From Artocarpus heterophyllus (Eukaryota; Streptophyta; Magnoliopsida; Rosales; Moraceae), in NCBI GenBank assembly GCA_025403435.1, contig CM046353.1, forward strand, positions 29,538,602-29,602,601: a stretch of 64,000 nucleotides of DNA. The letters are read 5' to 3'. The position numbers and the translations under genes were made by a program. The notes below the pieces were generated by a model. It was not told the DNA's origin and made no database searches. It worked only from the letters and a program-made list of their open reading frames with translations. Shown one piece after another: positions 35,175 through 45,539 of the stretch (the first letter of the stretch is position 1; each line of letters opens with the position of its first letter).

Positions 35175-35948
35175 TGTTGGGGAATTAGGCGACTCCTAAT
35201 TCCAAGGATCGCAAAAACGAACAATTGCAGAAAATAAATAGGAGAAAGGAAGAAAGAAGAGACACCAAATTTTATATAGGTTCGTCCAAAATTGAGACTA
35301 TGTCTTGTTTCTGCCGCTTGCAGATTCCACTATGATGAAGGAGATTACAGATTACAAGAGAAGTTTCTCACACATTCTCAAATTGTGCTTACCAAAACTC
35401 TCTTCTATCTAACACCCTATGAGAATTTTTCTCTCTCAAGGATGAGCTCTCAAGAATTATGCCTCTCACAAAATTATACCACTCATAATTTTTACACACA
35501 ATTTCACACACACCCAACCCTAGCCACCTTATGTCTATTTATAGCCAAAGGAGGAGAAAAATAGCAACTAATAGGAAACCCTAGTAGTTTCCCATTTTTG
35601 GGACCTTTGAGTTCGACACTGACTCAAAAAACATCGCGCATCACAGCGCGTCAGCGCCGTGGCGCTCGAAACGAGTTCTGCGGCACCCCCTGCGGCGCCT
35701 AGGCGCTCTTTTCCTGGTGCCTAGGCGCCATTCACCCGTCGCCTAGGCATCACGCTGCTAGCGCCTAGGCGCTCTTGCCTTGGTGCCTAGGCGCCCTTGT
35801 CCTGGCGCCTAGGCGCCCTCGTCCTAGAGCCGCGGCGCTCTCATGGCAGAGCCGCGGCGCTTGCTCCCTGCCTCCGAGGACTGCTTTTTCTCCCTTTTTT
35901 CTTCCTTTTGCTGGGTTTTCGACTTGATTTGGCTCCACATCTGCAACA
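35175..35948 (-). repeat. copia-3 3' LTR
   Basis: 774 bp, TGTTGGGGAATTAGG...CTGCAACA. It includes the minus-strand TATA (CTATAAATAG, 35535-35544) and an eight-unit palindromic array. Apart from that array it is nearly the same as 38652-39346 by eye. Confidence 0.92.
35694..35865. repeat. Eight-unit 22-bp palindromic array in copia-3 3' LTR
   Basis: Units of the type GGCGCCTAGGCGCC begin near 35694, 35716, 35738, 35760, 35782 and 35804, a steady 22-bp step. Two GAGCCGCGGCGC units follow near 35827 and 35849. Each unit is a 10-14 nt palindrome plus a CTCTTGCCTT-like spacer. Confidence 0.9.
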
Positions 35949-36060
35949 ATCTCCCACTTGGAGACTAATCAATCACCATGTCTCCCACTGCAGCGGCAAC
36001 AACTTCTCACGCCTCTTGAAGAAGTCCAACTGAAGTTGCGCACAACTTCAGTTTCTCGAT

Positions 36061-36605
36061 CGGAACCGTCTTGGTGAGCATATCTCTAGATCCTTTTACC
36101 ACCCACCTTGCCTTATACCGCTTGCTGCCAGCACTTTTATCTTTTACTCGGTATACCCTCTTGTTGTGCAAGGACTTTTTACCCTATGGTAACTTTGCCA
36201 GTTGCCATGTCCAATCCAACTCGTCCCTCATGGCTAACTCGCACTTGACCAAATCTCCAACCTCCACGGCTTCATCAAAGCTCTCTGGCTTACCTCTATC
36301 GATCAACAAGATGTAATGCAGAGTAGGGGAGTATCTCTGCGGCGGTCTTATGGTCCTGCTAGACCTCCTGACTGGTGTGGCAGGAGTCCTCTTGTTTCCT
36401 TCTGGAGCTATGTTTTCCTGGTCTTCAACCTCTGGATTTTGCACCTCCACTTCAGGAAGATCCTTCAATGGAATCACCTCAGGCTTCTTATCTTCAGAAC
36501 CTGAACCCCTGGAGTCAGTGTTGTCTCTGTCCTTGTACAGAACACCTTCGTTGAAGATCACATCCTTGCTCCTGATAATCTTCCGACTTTGGTCATCCTA
36601 GAGAC
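36061..36605 (-). pseudogene. copia-3 integrase C-terminus fused to RT start and Pol end
   Basis: Minus-strand translation of 36561-36184 gives VLYKDRDNTDSRGSGSEDKK, RRSSRTIRPPQRYSP, ESFDEAVEV and RDELDWTWQLAKLP, the integrase-RT linker and the RT entry. It continues outside that frame with KRYKARWVVKG, then immediately DMLTKTVPIEKLKLC, which belongs to the very end of Pol. About 2 kb encoding RT and RNase H is therefore missing at roughly 36085-36095. Confidence 0.85.
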
Positions 36606-36616
36606 GATAACCAAAC

Positions 36617-38617
36617 TCAAGTCCGCCATAGCCACTTGGCATCAAGTTTACTTCTAGCAGCAAAATCAATGTGTGCATAGGAAACACAACCAAACACTCT
36701 CAAGTAAGAGAGATCAACCTGTTTATGGCTCCAGACTTCTTCCGGTAGCTTGAACTTCAGCGGTGTAGATGGACTTCTGTTAATCAGATGAGCGGCTGTA
36801 TTAATTGCCTCAGCCCAAAACATCTTTGGCAGCCCCGCATGCAACCTCATGCTCCTAGCACGCTCGTTTAAAGTCCTGTTCATCCTCTCAGCTACCCCAT
36901 TCTGTTGTGGTTTCCCTGGAATGGTCTTCCTCATCTTTATCCCATTCTCAGCATAGTACCGCCTGAAATCTTCATCTAAATACTCTCCCCCATTGTTGGA
37001 CTGCAAGCACTTCACCTTCAAATCTATCTCGTTCTCCACCATGACTTTCCATCTCTTGAAAGCATCGAAGACATCAGATTTGTTTTTCAGAAAGTAAACC
37101 CATACCTTCCTGCTTGAGTCATCTATGAATGTCACATAGTAGTTTGCGCCACTAAGGGAAGTCACCGACGCAGGCCCCCACACATCAGTGTGAACTAGCT
37201 CCAATTTCCTGGACTTAGGCTCTCTACCCATCTTTGAGAAACTAACTTTCTTCTGTTTACCAAAGATGCAGGCTTCACACAAACTGTGATCAACAGTTTT
37301 CAAACCCGGTAGTTTTCTTTTGCAGTGAAGCACCTTCATACCCTTCTCACTCATGTGACCAAGCCTATAATGCCATAGCTCGGTATTGGCAGCAAAATCA
37401 GCAACTGCTAGGGTATCTCTATAACAAGAGTTTATGTAGAGAGTTCCAACCTTGCGTCCCCGAGCAACTACCATCGCTCCTTTCGTGACTTTCCAACCTC
37501 CACAATTGCAGGTCACTTTATGTCCATCATCCAGTTGCCCCACCGAAATCAAGTTGCGCATTAGTTTAGGAACATGTCTCACCTTATGAATCTTCCACAC
37601 AGACCCATTAGGCATTTTTAAACTGACATCTCCAATGCCAACAATATCCAAAGGTTCTCCATCAGCGAGATAAACCTTACCATGATTTCCAGCAACATGA
37701 TTCTCTAGGACATGACGGTGTGCAGTGGTGTGGAATGATGCTCCTGAATCTATCACCCACGAATCAAAAGAACTGTCAACTGACAAGATTAAGGCATCCT
37801 GTTGCTCTTCAGTGGTGGCGTTAGCTGCATCATTAGTCTTGTCTTTGTTCTTCCTTGGAGCCCTGCAGTTCTTTTTCAAGTGGCCTATCTTCCCACAATT
37901 CCAACATTCTGTAGTCCTACCGTTCCTTGACTTGCTTCTCCCATTCCTCGACTTGCCTCTCCTGCCATTCTCCTTGTTGGATTGCTTATCAAGTTTCATG
38001 CCCCTATTATCAACATTAAGGGCCGAGTTCGACGAAGAGGCTTCTCTTAAGTCCTTCCTGTGAACTTCTTCCGCCAGAATGGAGTTTCTGACATCAACAA
38101 ACTTCAGTTTGGCATTCCCAAGCGAATTTGTAATGGCCACCCTCATAGGTTCCCAACTATTCGGTAACGAGGCCAAGAGGATTAAAGCATTGATCTCATC
38201 ATCGAATTTAATCTCTATCGAGACCAATTGGTTCAGGACGGTGTTTAAACTGTTCAGGTGCTCTACCACCGAGGCACCTTCAGGCATCTTTAAATTAAAA
38301 AGCTTCTTCATGAGATGTACCTTGTTATTGGCTGAGGGCTTCTCATACATCTCTGACAGAGCCTTCATCATCCCTGCTGTAGTAGTCTCCTTCGCAACGT
38401 TGTGAGCAACGTTCTTTGACAAGGTCAAACGGATCACACCGAGCACCTGTCTATCAATGAGATTCCACTCCTCATCCTTCATGCCTTCGGGCTTATTACC
38501 CAAGGGCAAGTGCAGTTTCCTGCTATATAGGTAGTCTTCTACTTGCATCCTCCAATAGGAAAAGTCCGAACCATCAAATTTGGTGATGCCGGCTGCCATA
38601 CCTTCTTCTCCAGTCAT
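36617..38617 (-). CDS. copia-3 Gag-protease-integrase polyprotein (666 aa)
   Basis: Intact frame starting MTGEEGMAAGITKFDGSDFS. Gag has YWRMQVEDYLYSRKLHLPL and the knuckle CWNCGKIGHLKKNC after a Ser/Arg/Lys-rich stretch. Protease has VIDSGASFHTT (catalytic Asp). GAG-pre-integrase has LWHYRLGHMSEKGM. Integrase has HTDVWGP (first Asp), LQSNNGGEYL, and PQQNGVAERMNRT (Glu). The second block should read SDNGGEY; residue 541 is Asn (codon 36997-36995), 35 residues before the Glu, so the D-D-35-E triad is broken. The frame ends at a small deletion before the GYGGxEFGYRL segment. Transcription would come from the right LTR. Confidence 0.9.
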   Translation of the reverse strand: MTGEEGMAAGITKFDGSDFSYWRMQVEDYLYSRKLHLPLGNKPEGMKDEEWNLIDRQVLGVIRLTLSKNVAHNVAKETTTAGMMKALSEMYEKPSANNKVHLMKKLFNLKMPEGASVVEHLNSLNTVLNQLVSIEIKFDDEINALILLASLPNSWEPMRVAITNSLGNAKLKFVDVRNSILAEEVHRKDLREASSSNSALNVDNRGMKLDKQSNKENGRRGKSRNGRSKSRNGRTTECWNCGKIGHLKKNCRAPRKNKDKTNDAANATTEEQQDALILSVDSSFDSWVIDSGASFHTTAHRHVLENHVAGNHGKVYLADGEPLDIVGIGDVSLKMPNGSVWKIHKVRHVPKLMRNLISVGQLDDGHKVTCNCGGWKVTKGAMVVARGRKVGTLYINSCYRDTLAVADFAANTELWHYRLGHMSEKGMKVLHCKRKLPGLKTVDHSLCEACIFGKQKKVSFSKMGREPKSRKLELVHTDVWGPASVTSLSGANYYVTFIDDSSRKVWVYFLKNKSDVFDAFKRWKVMVENEIDLKVKCLQSNNGGEYLDEDFRRYYAENGIKMRKTIPGKPQQNGVAERMNRTLNERARSMRLHAGLPKMFWAEAINTAAHLINRSPSTPLKFKLPEEVWSHKQVDLSYLRVFGCVSYAHIDFAARSKLDAKWLWRT

Positions 38618-38637
38618 CGTTCTTGATCAAAACCTCC

Positions 38638-38649
38638 GCTCTGATACCA
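38638..38649 (-). other. copia-3 primer-binding site (tRNA-iMet)
   Basis: On minus it reads TGGTATCAGAGC, an exact match to the standard plant initiator-Met primer site, two bases from the 5' LTR. Confidence 0.9.
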
Positions 38650-39011
38650 GTTGTTGGGGAATTAGGCAACTCCTAATTCCAAGGATCGCAAGAACGAACA
38701 ATTGCAGAAAATAAATAGGAGAAAGGAAGAAAGAAGAGACACCAAATTTTATACAGATTCGTCCAAAATTGAGACTACGTCCTGTTTCTGTCGCTTGCAG
38801 ATTCCACTATGATGAGGGAGATTACAGATTACAAGAGAAGTTTCTCACACACTCTCAAATTGTGCTTACCAAAACTCTCTTCTATCTAACACCCTGTGGG
38901 AATTTTTCTCTCTCAAGGATGAGCTCTCAAGAATTATGCCTCTCACAAAATTATGCCACTCACAATTTTCACACACAATTTCACACACACCCAACCCTAG
39001 CCACCTTGTGT

Positions 39012-39021
39012 CTATTTATAG
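39012..39021 (-). promoter_or_regulatory. copia-3 LTR TATA box
   Basis: CTATAAATAG on the minus strand, about 140-240 bp downstream of the palindromic array in transcription direction. Confidence 0.65.
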
Positions 39022-39158
39022 CCAAAGGAGGAGAAAAATAGCAACTAATGGGAAACCCTAGTAGTTTCCCGTTTTTGGGACCTTTGAGTTCGACACTGAC
39101 TCAAAAAACATCGCGCATCACAGCACGTCAGCGCCGTGGCGCTCGAAACGAGCGCTGC

Positions 39159-39258
39159 GGTGCCTAGGCGCTCTTGCCTTGACGCCTAGGCGCTCTTCAC
39201 TTGGCACCTAGGCGCCCTGTCCCAGCGCCGCGACGCTCTCATGGCAGAGCCGCGATGC
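39159..39258. repeat. Five-unit 22-bp palindromic array in copia-3 5' LTR
   Basis: Units GGTGCCTAGGCGCT, GACGCCTAGGCGCT and GGCACCTAGGCGCC start near 39159, 39181 and 39203. Two decayed GCCGCG units start near 39224 and 39247. The step is about 22 bp. Confidence 0.88.
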
Positions 39259-39351
39259 TTGCTCCCTGCCTCCGAGGACTGCTTTTTCTCCCTTTTTTCT
39301 TCCTTTTGCTGGGTTGTCGACTTGATTTGGCTCCACATCTGCAACACTTTT

Positions 39352-40670
39352 TTGATGTTAAATATGTTTCGGTTGACAATTCATCGAAAATGCTTTACAG
39401 TTATATATGCATTGTTATTATTATTCGATAAGAAGAAGGTGTATTTTATTTAAAATATAAATTAAAAAGATAAAAGTCACATAACAACTAAATTTACTAT
39501 TTATTATATACCAGTCAGAGATGCCATAACTAATTCGATTTAATATGGGTTGGTTCATAAGAGCTTATATGTAACTTCACTATCATTGATTGTTTGATTA
39601 AATTTTTGTGGTACAAAAGTGCACTATCCATAGTGCGCCTCAAGCAATACCTACCTCTGACTTTCTCTTTTTATAATAGAAAAAATTAACGATGACTGTC
39701 CGTTGTAGCATACTTTTGTTTTTTTTATCTCTCTATTTTTATTTCTATATCTCTGAGCAAAATTTGATACTCTTGAGTATCAAATGTGCCAATCCTAATA
39801 TAATGATTAACTTGTTAAAAATCTAAATTCCAAAAATTGATAATGTTTATGGATGCCAAACTTTCATTTGGACTTTGGATCCTGGTTGAAGTGTTTTCTT
39901 TTTTCTCCCTCTCCATGTTGTAGTTTCAAGTTATTAGAGGATTGTGAAAATGAGAGAGGCCTATCATAAGAGAAGACTAACAAACTAAAACAAATAAGTT
40001 AAAAGGGAAAACATAACCATAAAGCAAATGAATCTACAAAACAAAAGTTGAAGTAGGAACAACACCTTCCTAGAGGAGGGAGGTCCCTAGCAGCAAATGA
40101 TGAAGATGGCCTTCGAGTGTTACGAGACTCGTAAATCGGATGAGTACTCTGTTTTTGGAGTGGTTAGCCTCCTTCCAATACCCCTTGTTTGAGATAAATT
40201 CTGTTGGAAAAATATTTGGAAATTATTGATTCAAATCACGAGTCATTATCTAACCAATAGCAATAACAATAAGTATAACAAGAACAACTTACAAGCCACT
40301 TATCAAAACTGCCCCAAATGCACCACCTTATTAAAAATTCCATTGAACAAACCACTTATCAAAACTACCGCTTTATTAGAACTTGAGGATTTATTAAAAG
40401 ACCAAGTTATCCTTCTCCTACTAACTCATTTAGAATGCCGAAATAACCTGCTACGTTACATCATGGAACCCGCCGAAACGCGCCTTCGGTCGTTGGAGTG
40501 GGGCTCCAGATTGTAACCTACCAAGTCCCAACTTAGAACCTACCAGATTCTAACATATATATATATATATATATATATATTTGAAACAAAGAAATGCTAG
40601 CAGCTTCCAGTTGCAGGTGCATGTGTCGGGTTGTAACCTGTTAGGTTCTTACTTGAAATCTACCAGATCC
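39352..40670. other. Intergenic, AT-rich
   Basis: No gene was recognised. It contains an (AT)n microsatellite at 40555-40580. A direct duplication of about 50 bp flanks the microsatellite: GATTGTAACCTACCAAGTC at 40510 and GGTTGTAACCTGTTAGGTT at 40629, each running to CTACCAGAT. Confidence 0.5.
40555..40580. repeat. (AT)13 microsatellite
   Basis: Uninterrupted AT dinucleotides, 26 bp. Confidence 0.95.
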
Positions 40671-42627
40671 CATTGGAAAAAAGTGCGCAGCGAAAATTTT
40701 AAAAATTTTAAATCATAGTATTTTTCAAATAACAAGATTGACATGCTAAGTACATAAATTAATGATAGAGCTTATGTACCTCTTTTGTATACCGAAAGCT
40801 ATAGAAAAACATGAAGAGAAGAACGTTTTAGAAGAGCCTCAACCAACTGGTCATCTTTGTTGTTTTCTATCAACAATCGGAATATGGGTGGTGGTTGTAC
40901 AGCCTTTCATCCAGTGACTCTCATTCCAACCACTTGAGAATATCTAGAGCTAAGGTACTTGATGTTACACAATAGCTCTCTAGGAGTTTTAGAGTTTCTC
41001 TTACTAGAATACTCTTTTTTGCTTCTCAACTGATATAAATAACAAAGAAAAAACACTCCTCTTTTATAGTGGTCAGATCTGGGGTTAAACCTTATAAGAT
41101 TAGGCTTCAAAATCCAAGTTTGGATCAGTTTTAAAGTAAAGCATGTAGACGCATTTTCTGACTTTAATTGTTGCGGTCGACTGCACCTAGTATATTGCGA
41201 TTGACCACGCTATCGCTGATTAGGAGTTCGAATTGAATTCAAACTCTTCAAGCTAATCTAATTTATCCAATTGGTTTCAACCAATTGGATAAATCCTATC
41301 TTATTTGACCTGGGTATCTTTTATAGAGCCTCAATTTTAATTCAAATAACCTAATAGAAAAGTTATCTGATTAAAATAATCATAAACAGATAAACCCCAT
41401 ACAAATAAAATATTATCCAAGTAATTCAACATATTTATCTTGAATTAATTCAAAAACTTAATTCAACCGATAAAATGACATGAATTGTTAAATCCAATTA
41501 ACTCAAAATTTAGCTAATCTAATAATTTAACATAAGTCACTAATATGTAGGAAAAACATGCCGCATCGTTATAGGAACTGTTGCAAGCTAGCAAAGGGGA
41601 CCCGATGGATATATAGATCAAGCTCCTATAATTACAAAATAACATATCCCAAATACATGTTTTATAACTATCAACTCTAATGTTGCTCTACTAAAAGCTT
41701 AGACTGTACTCTCAAACTATAGAAAATTACAAAGCTCCAATAAGCTAATCCTCCATGACATATCATAATGTGTAATATCCCTATAGGATATTCATAATCG
41801 GCTTAAGAATAAATTTTGTTTTACCTTCTCGATTATTTTTATCTTATGTTCTATTATCTCACCACTAGAATACTTACTATTTATAAATAGAATATTAGTC
41901 GATTACACTAATACATTCAAATGGTTGAGCGCTCTAGTCTTCTAATTACAAGATCATGCATATAAGAGAATATCATTAACTCTACAAAAAGATATATGAA
42001 TTCCATATCTATGAATAACAAATCTACGTCAATGAAAAGTTACGTCTCTAATGTACCAGTATGCATACTATCATCAAATTAAGATGTCATCCTTTGGTGT
42101 ATCAAAAGACATAAGTCAAGAATACGGGCTCATTGTTCATTTCAGGATTAAGATACAACACATGTGATTGTCTAAAGTGAATTGATTTAAACAAACAAAA
42201 TTATTAACTAAATCAATTCAACTTTTTACCCTGATCTAATATGTAGTCACCTATGATAATATACCAATGTTTCTACTTGCAGAGTCCTACTCCAATTACC
42301 AAAACAAGCCATCTACCGTTAGAAATGTAGACAACATAACAATGTTAACATGAATAAAGTGTCAAACTTTATTTCCTCGATTACGGATCTTGTCATTTAG
42401 ACCATCACCTTTAAGATTTATGTCTTCCACATAATATGTCCATCATATACACGATCCTAAAGGTTTAGACCAACAGTCTCAAAATTTTGTTTGCTTATCA
42501 TATATTCAACAGAAATGAACATAAAAAGGATGACATTTGGTATATAAATAATAAATAAACTCTTTATTGATAAAATGTATCCAAAAACTTATTACATCAT
42601 TTAGTCCTTAGGGCACTTGATCTAACA
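40671..42627 (-). repeat. copia-4 3' LTR (copia-2 family, diverged)
   Basis: The reverse complement follows the copia-2 LTR: GTGCGCAGCG near 40684, CTATAAAAG near 41070 (minus TATA) and TAGGGCACTTGATCTAACA at the end. It is followed by a purine tract (ATCTCCTACTTG, 42628-42639), so it is the 3' LTR of a minus-strand element. Divergence is much greater than between the copia-2 LTRs. The palindromic region (about 41160-41225) is barely recognisable. Confidence 0.85.
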
Positions 42628-42639
42628 ATCTCCTACTTG

Positions 42640-45539
42640 CTCTAAGTAAGTAAATATGACATGTATCATATCCTCGTAGTCTCTACATGCTTCTCGAAAA
42701 CTCTCGTAGTTAGTGTCTCCATGAAAAGATCAGCTATATTGTCCTCAGACGGGATCTTTGCATACTGTAACTTCTCCACCCTCAATGAAGTCCTTTATCA
42801 CATAATACTTCTAATATATATGCTTACTCTAATTGTGAAATCTTGGTTCCTCAGCGTTAGTTATCGCTGTGGTGTTATCACAATACAGCAATACCGCCTT
42901 ATCCATACTAGGAACTATATCAAGATCCCCAAAAAACTTATAGAACCACACTGCTTCTTTCAAAGCATCACTTGTTGTCACATACTTGGCCTACAACGTT
43001 GAATCTGAAGTGCAATCGTACTTGACACTTCTCTAAACAATGGCACCTCCTCCTAAAGTAAACACAGAACAAGAAGTCGATCTTCTTGAATCCAAACAGG
43101 ATTGAAAATCCAAATCAATGTATCCAAGAGGTGTTAGATCCTCACCAGAATACACAAACATATAACCTATAGTCCTTTTCAGGTACGTGAAAATATGCTT
43201 GACTACAACCCAATGATTTGATCTTGGATCTGACTAAAATCGACTAACTATCCCGCTGCATAACAAATGTTCGTTGTGTGCAAAGCATAACATATATGAG
43301 ACTACCTACTACCGAAGCATTAGGTACCTTCTTCATATATTCTCTTTTTTTATCAAACTTTGGCAAGTCTTTCCTAGAAAGAGTAATTCTAGACCTTGAT
43401 GGTTGCCCACCTTTCTTAGAATTCCGTATTGCATACTTCTTGAGAATTTTATCTACGTATACAGCTTGGGATAAAACTATCATTTTCTTTTTCTTATCCC
43501 GAAAGATTTGAATACCCAAAACATAATTAGCTTCACCCAAGTCCTTCATGTCAAACTGCTTGGTCAACCATAATCTGATGGATGACATTGCCCCAACACA
43601 TTGTTAATAAACAAAATGTCATTTATATAGAGCAATAGAAAAACCACCTTCCCATCCTTAATATGTTTGAAAACACATGGTTCATCTATATTTTGTTTAA
43701 AATTATAATTCTTGATCACTTAATCAAATCTTATGTTCTAATAATGGGAAGCCTACTTAAGTTCATAAATTGACTTTAGCAACTTATAGACCTTCCTCTC
43801 TTGACCCTTAGCTTTGAACCTGTTTAGTTGTACCATATACATAGATTCATCAAGATAGCCATTTAGAAAGGCTGTCTTGACATCCATTTGCTAAATCTTG
43901 TAGTTGAGAGTGACAGCTATAGACAAGAGAATGCAGATGGACTTAAACATAGCTACAGGCAAAAAGATTTCTTTGTAATTGATTATGTCCTTTTGCAAGT
44001 ATCCTTTTGCTACCAGTCTAGCCTTATAGGTTTTGACTTTCTTATCCGCTTTTCTCTTTCTCATGTACATGCACTTATACCCTATGGGTTTTACCACATT
44101 GGGAAGATTCACAAGCTCCTAGACTTGATTAGTCTCCATAGACTTTATCTCAGTATTCATAGCTTCTGTCTAGAGCTTTGAATCTACATCCTTCATAGCC
44201 TCGTGTAAGTGTAAGGATCCCTATCATGTTCAACCGATTCAGCCAAGTAAGCTTCACCATTGAACATATACCTCTCGGGTTGACTCCCAATCCTCCCACT
44301 AAACCAAAGCTCTCTAAGTTGTTGTTCGAATGGTTTTTTATATTGATTGGATTGGTTTCAACCAAAACCCCTGGAGTGATCAAATCACTCATTAACTCCT
44401 CGAGTGCCACTTTAATATGAGGCTTAAAGTCATTCTTGTAACTTTTCTCAAGTAATGCATTTGTTGAAACCACAAATTTATTTTCTTTTGAGTTATAAAA
44501 ATAACCACCTTAGTCCCTTTTGGATATCTTACAAACACAAAAACGTTTGAGCGTGCTTCTAACTTGTTCACTTCCTTGTACAAGAGATGAGTAGGACATC
44601 CCCATATGCAAATTTGACTTAAGTATGTCTTTCTTCCCATCCACAACTCGTGAGGAGTTTTAGGAATCTATTTTGAAAGCATATTGTTCAAAAAATAGCA
44701 TGCGGTTTGTAGTGCATATCCTTAAAAGGATAAAGGCAACATCAAATGACTATTATGGAACTAACCATGTCCAACAAAGTCATATTCTTTCTCTCAGCTA
44801 TGCCATTCTACTACGGAGTACCCGACACAGTCAAATGGGATAAGATCCCATTATCTAATAAGTGTCCTAAGAACTCATTGGAGAAGTATTCTCCACCTCG
44901 ATTGGATAAAAGTGCCTTTATGGGTTTACCTAATTACTTCTTCGCTTCAGCTCAAAACTCTGTGAACTGGCCAAAATTTTCGCTCTTATGATGCTTTAGG
45001 TAGACATATCTATATCTTGAGTAATCATCAATAAAAGTGACATAGTACTCATACCCTCCACGTGCCCTGATATTTATAAGACCACAAACATCACTATGCA
45101 CAAGTTCTAGAGCCCTTTCGGCTCGATTGCTCTTAGATCCGAATGGTCTTTTGGTCATTTTCCCTCTAAATAAGATTCATATTGTGGTATAGATTCCACC
45201 TTTATGTGCCTTAAAGGTCCATCATTTACTAATCCTTAAATCCTATTTAAGCTAATATGACCTAATTGTAAGTGTCAAAGATAAGTCTTATTAGAGCGAA
45301 AAGTTTTAAATCTTTTAGAGTTATGATTAACGTCAGTGTTCAATAGTAAGTCCATCTTAAGTTTGATAAAATATAGGTTGTTTTGCATCTATCCATCTAG
45401 ATAAAAGATTTGTTTTTACGAATCACAACTTTCTTATTAAAAGAAACTGAATAAGAGTATTTAAATAAACAAGCAATAGAAATTAAATTCCTTTTGAGTT
45501 TAGGAACATAAAAACAATCTCTCAAAACTAAAGTCCTAT
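42640..45539 (-). pseudogene. copia-4 pol remnant (RNase H, RT, integrase)
   Basis: Minus-strand homology to copia-2 Pol in order from 42640: RNase H, RT (43244-43588: LWLTKQFDMKDLGEANYVLGI), RT entry (43891-44112), integrase-RT linker (44150-44650, MWMGRKTYL...) and integrase (44952-45158: MTKRPFGSKSNRAERALEL, HSDVCGLINIRARGGYEY). It ends at 45539 within the pre-integrase region, where an oppositely oriented LTR begins. Gag, protease and the 5' LTR are missing. Many stops and shifts are present. Confidence 0.88.

Larger units (their letters stand above)
35175..39346 (-). mobile_element. copia-3: internally deleted Ty1/copia element
   Basis: 4,172 bp. The LTRs are 774 bp (35175-35948) and 695 bp (38652-39346), flanked by CTTTT (35170-35174 and 39347-39351). 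The primer site GCTCTGATACCA (38638-38649; TGGTATCAGAGC on minus) and the purine tract (35949-35960) are in place. It keeps Gag, protease and integrase in one 666-codon frame, but most RT and RNase H is missing, joining an RT start to a Pol terminus. Gag and integrase motifs resemble Tork-type (Tnt1-like) copia elements. It could only move with helper proteins. Confidence 0.93.
38652..39346 (-). repeat. copia-3 5' LTR
   Basis: 695 bp, TGTTGGGGAATTAGG...CTGCAACA. It is 79 bp shorter than its partner, mainly because the palindromic array has about five units in place of eight. The minus-strand TATA CTATAAATAG is at 39012-39021. Confidence 0.92.

Noticed and set aside
35694..35865. CRISPR-like array
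   Set aside because: Regular units and spacers superficially resemble one, but the spacers are repeated, the units are 22 bp in all, and the array lies in a plant LTR.
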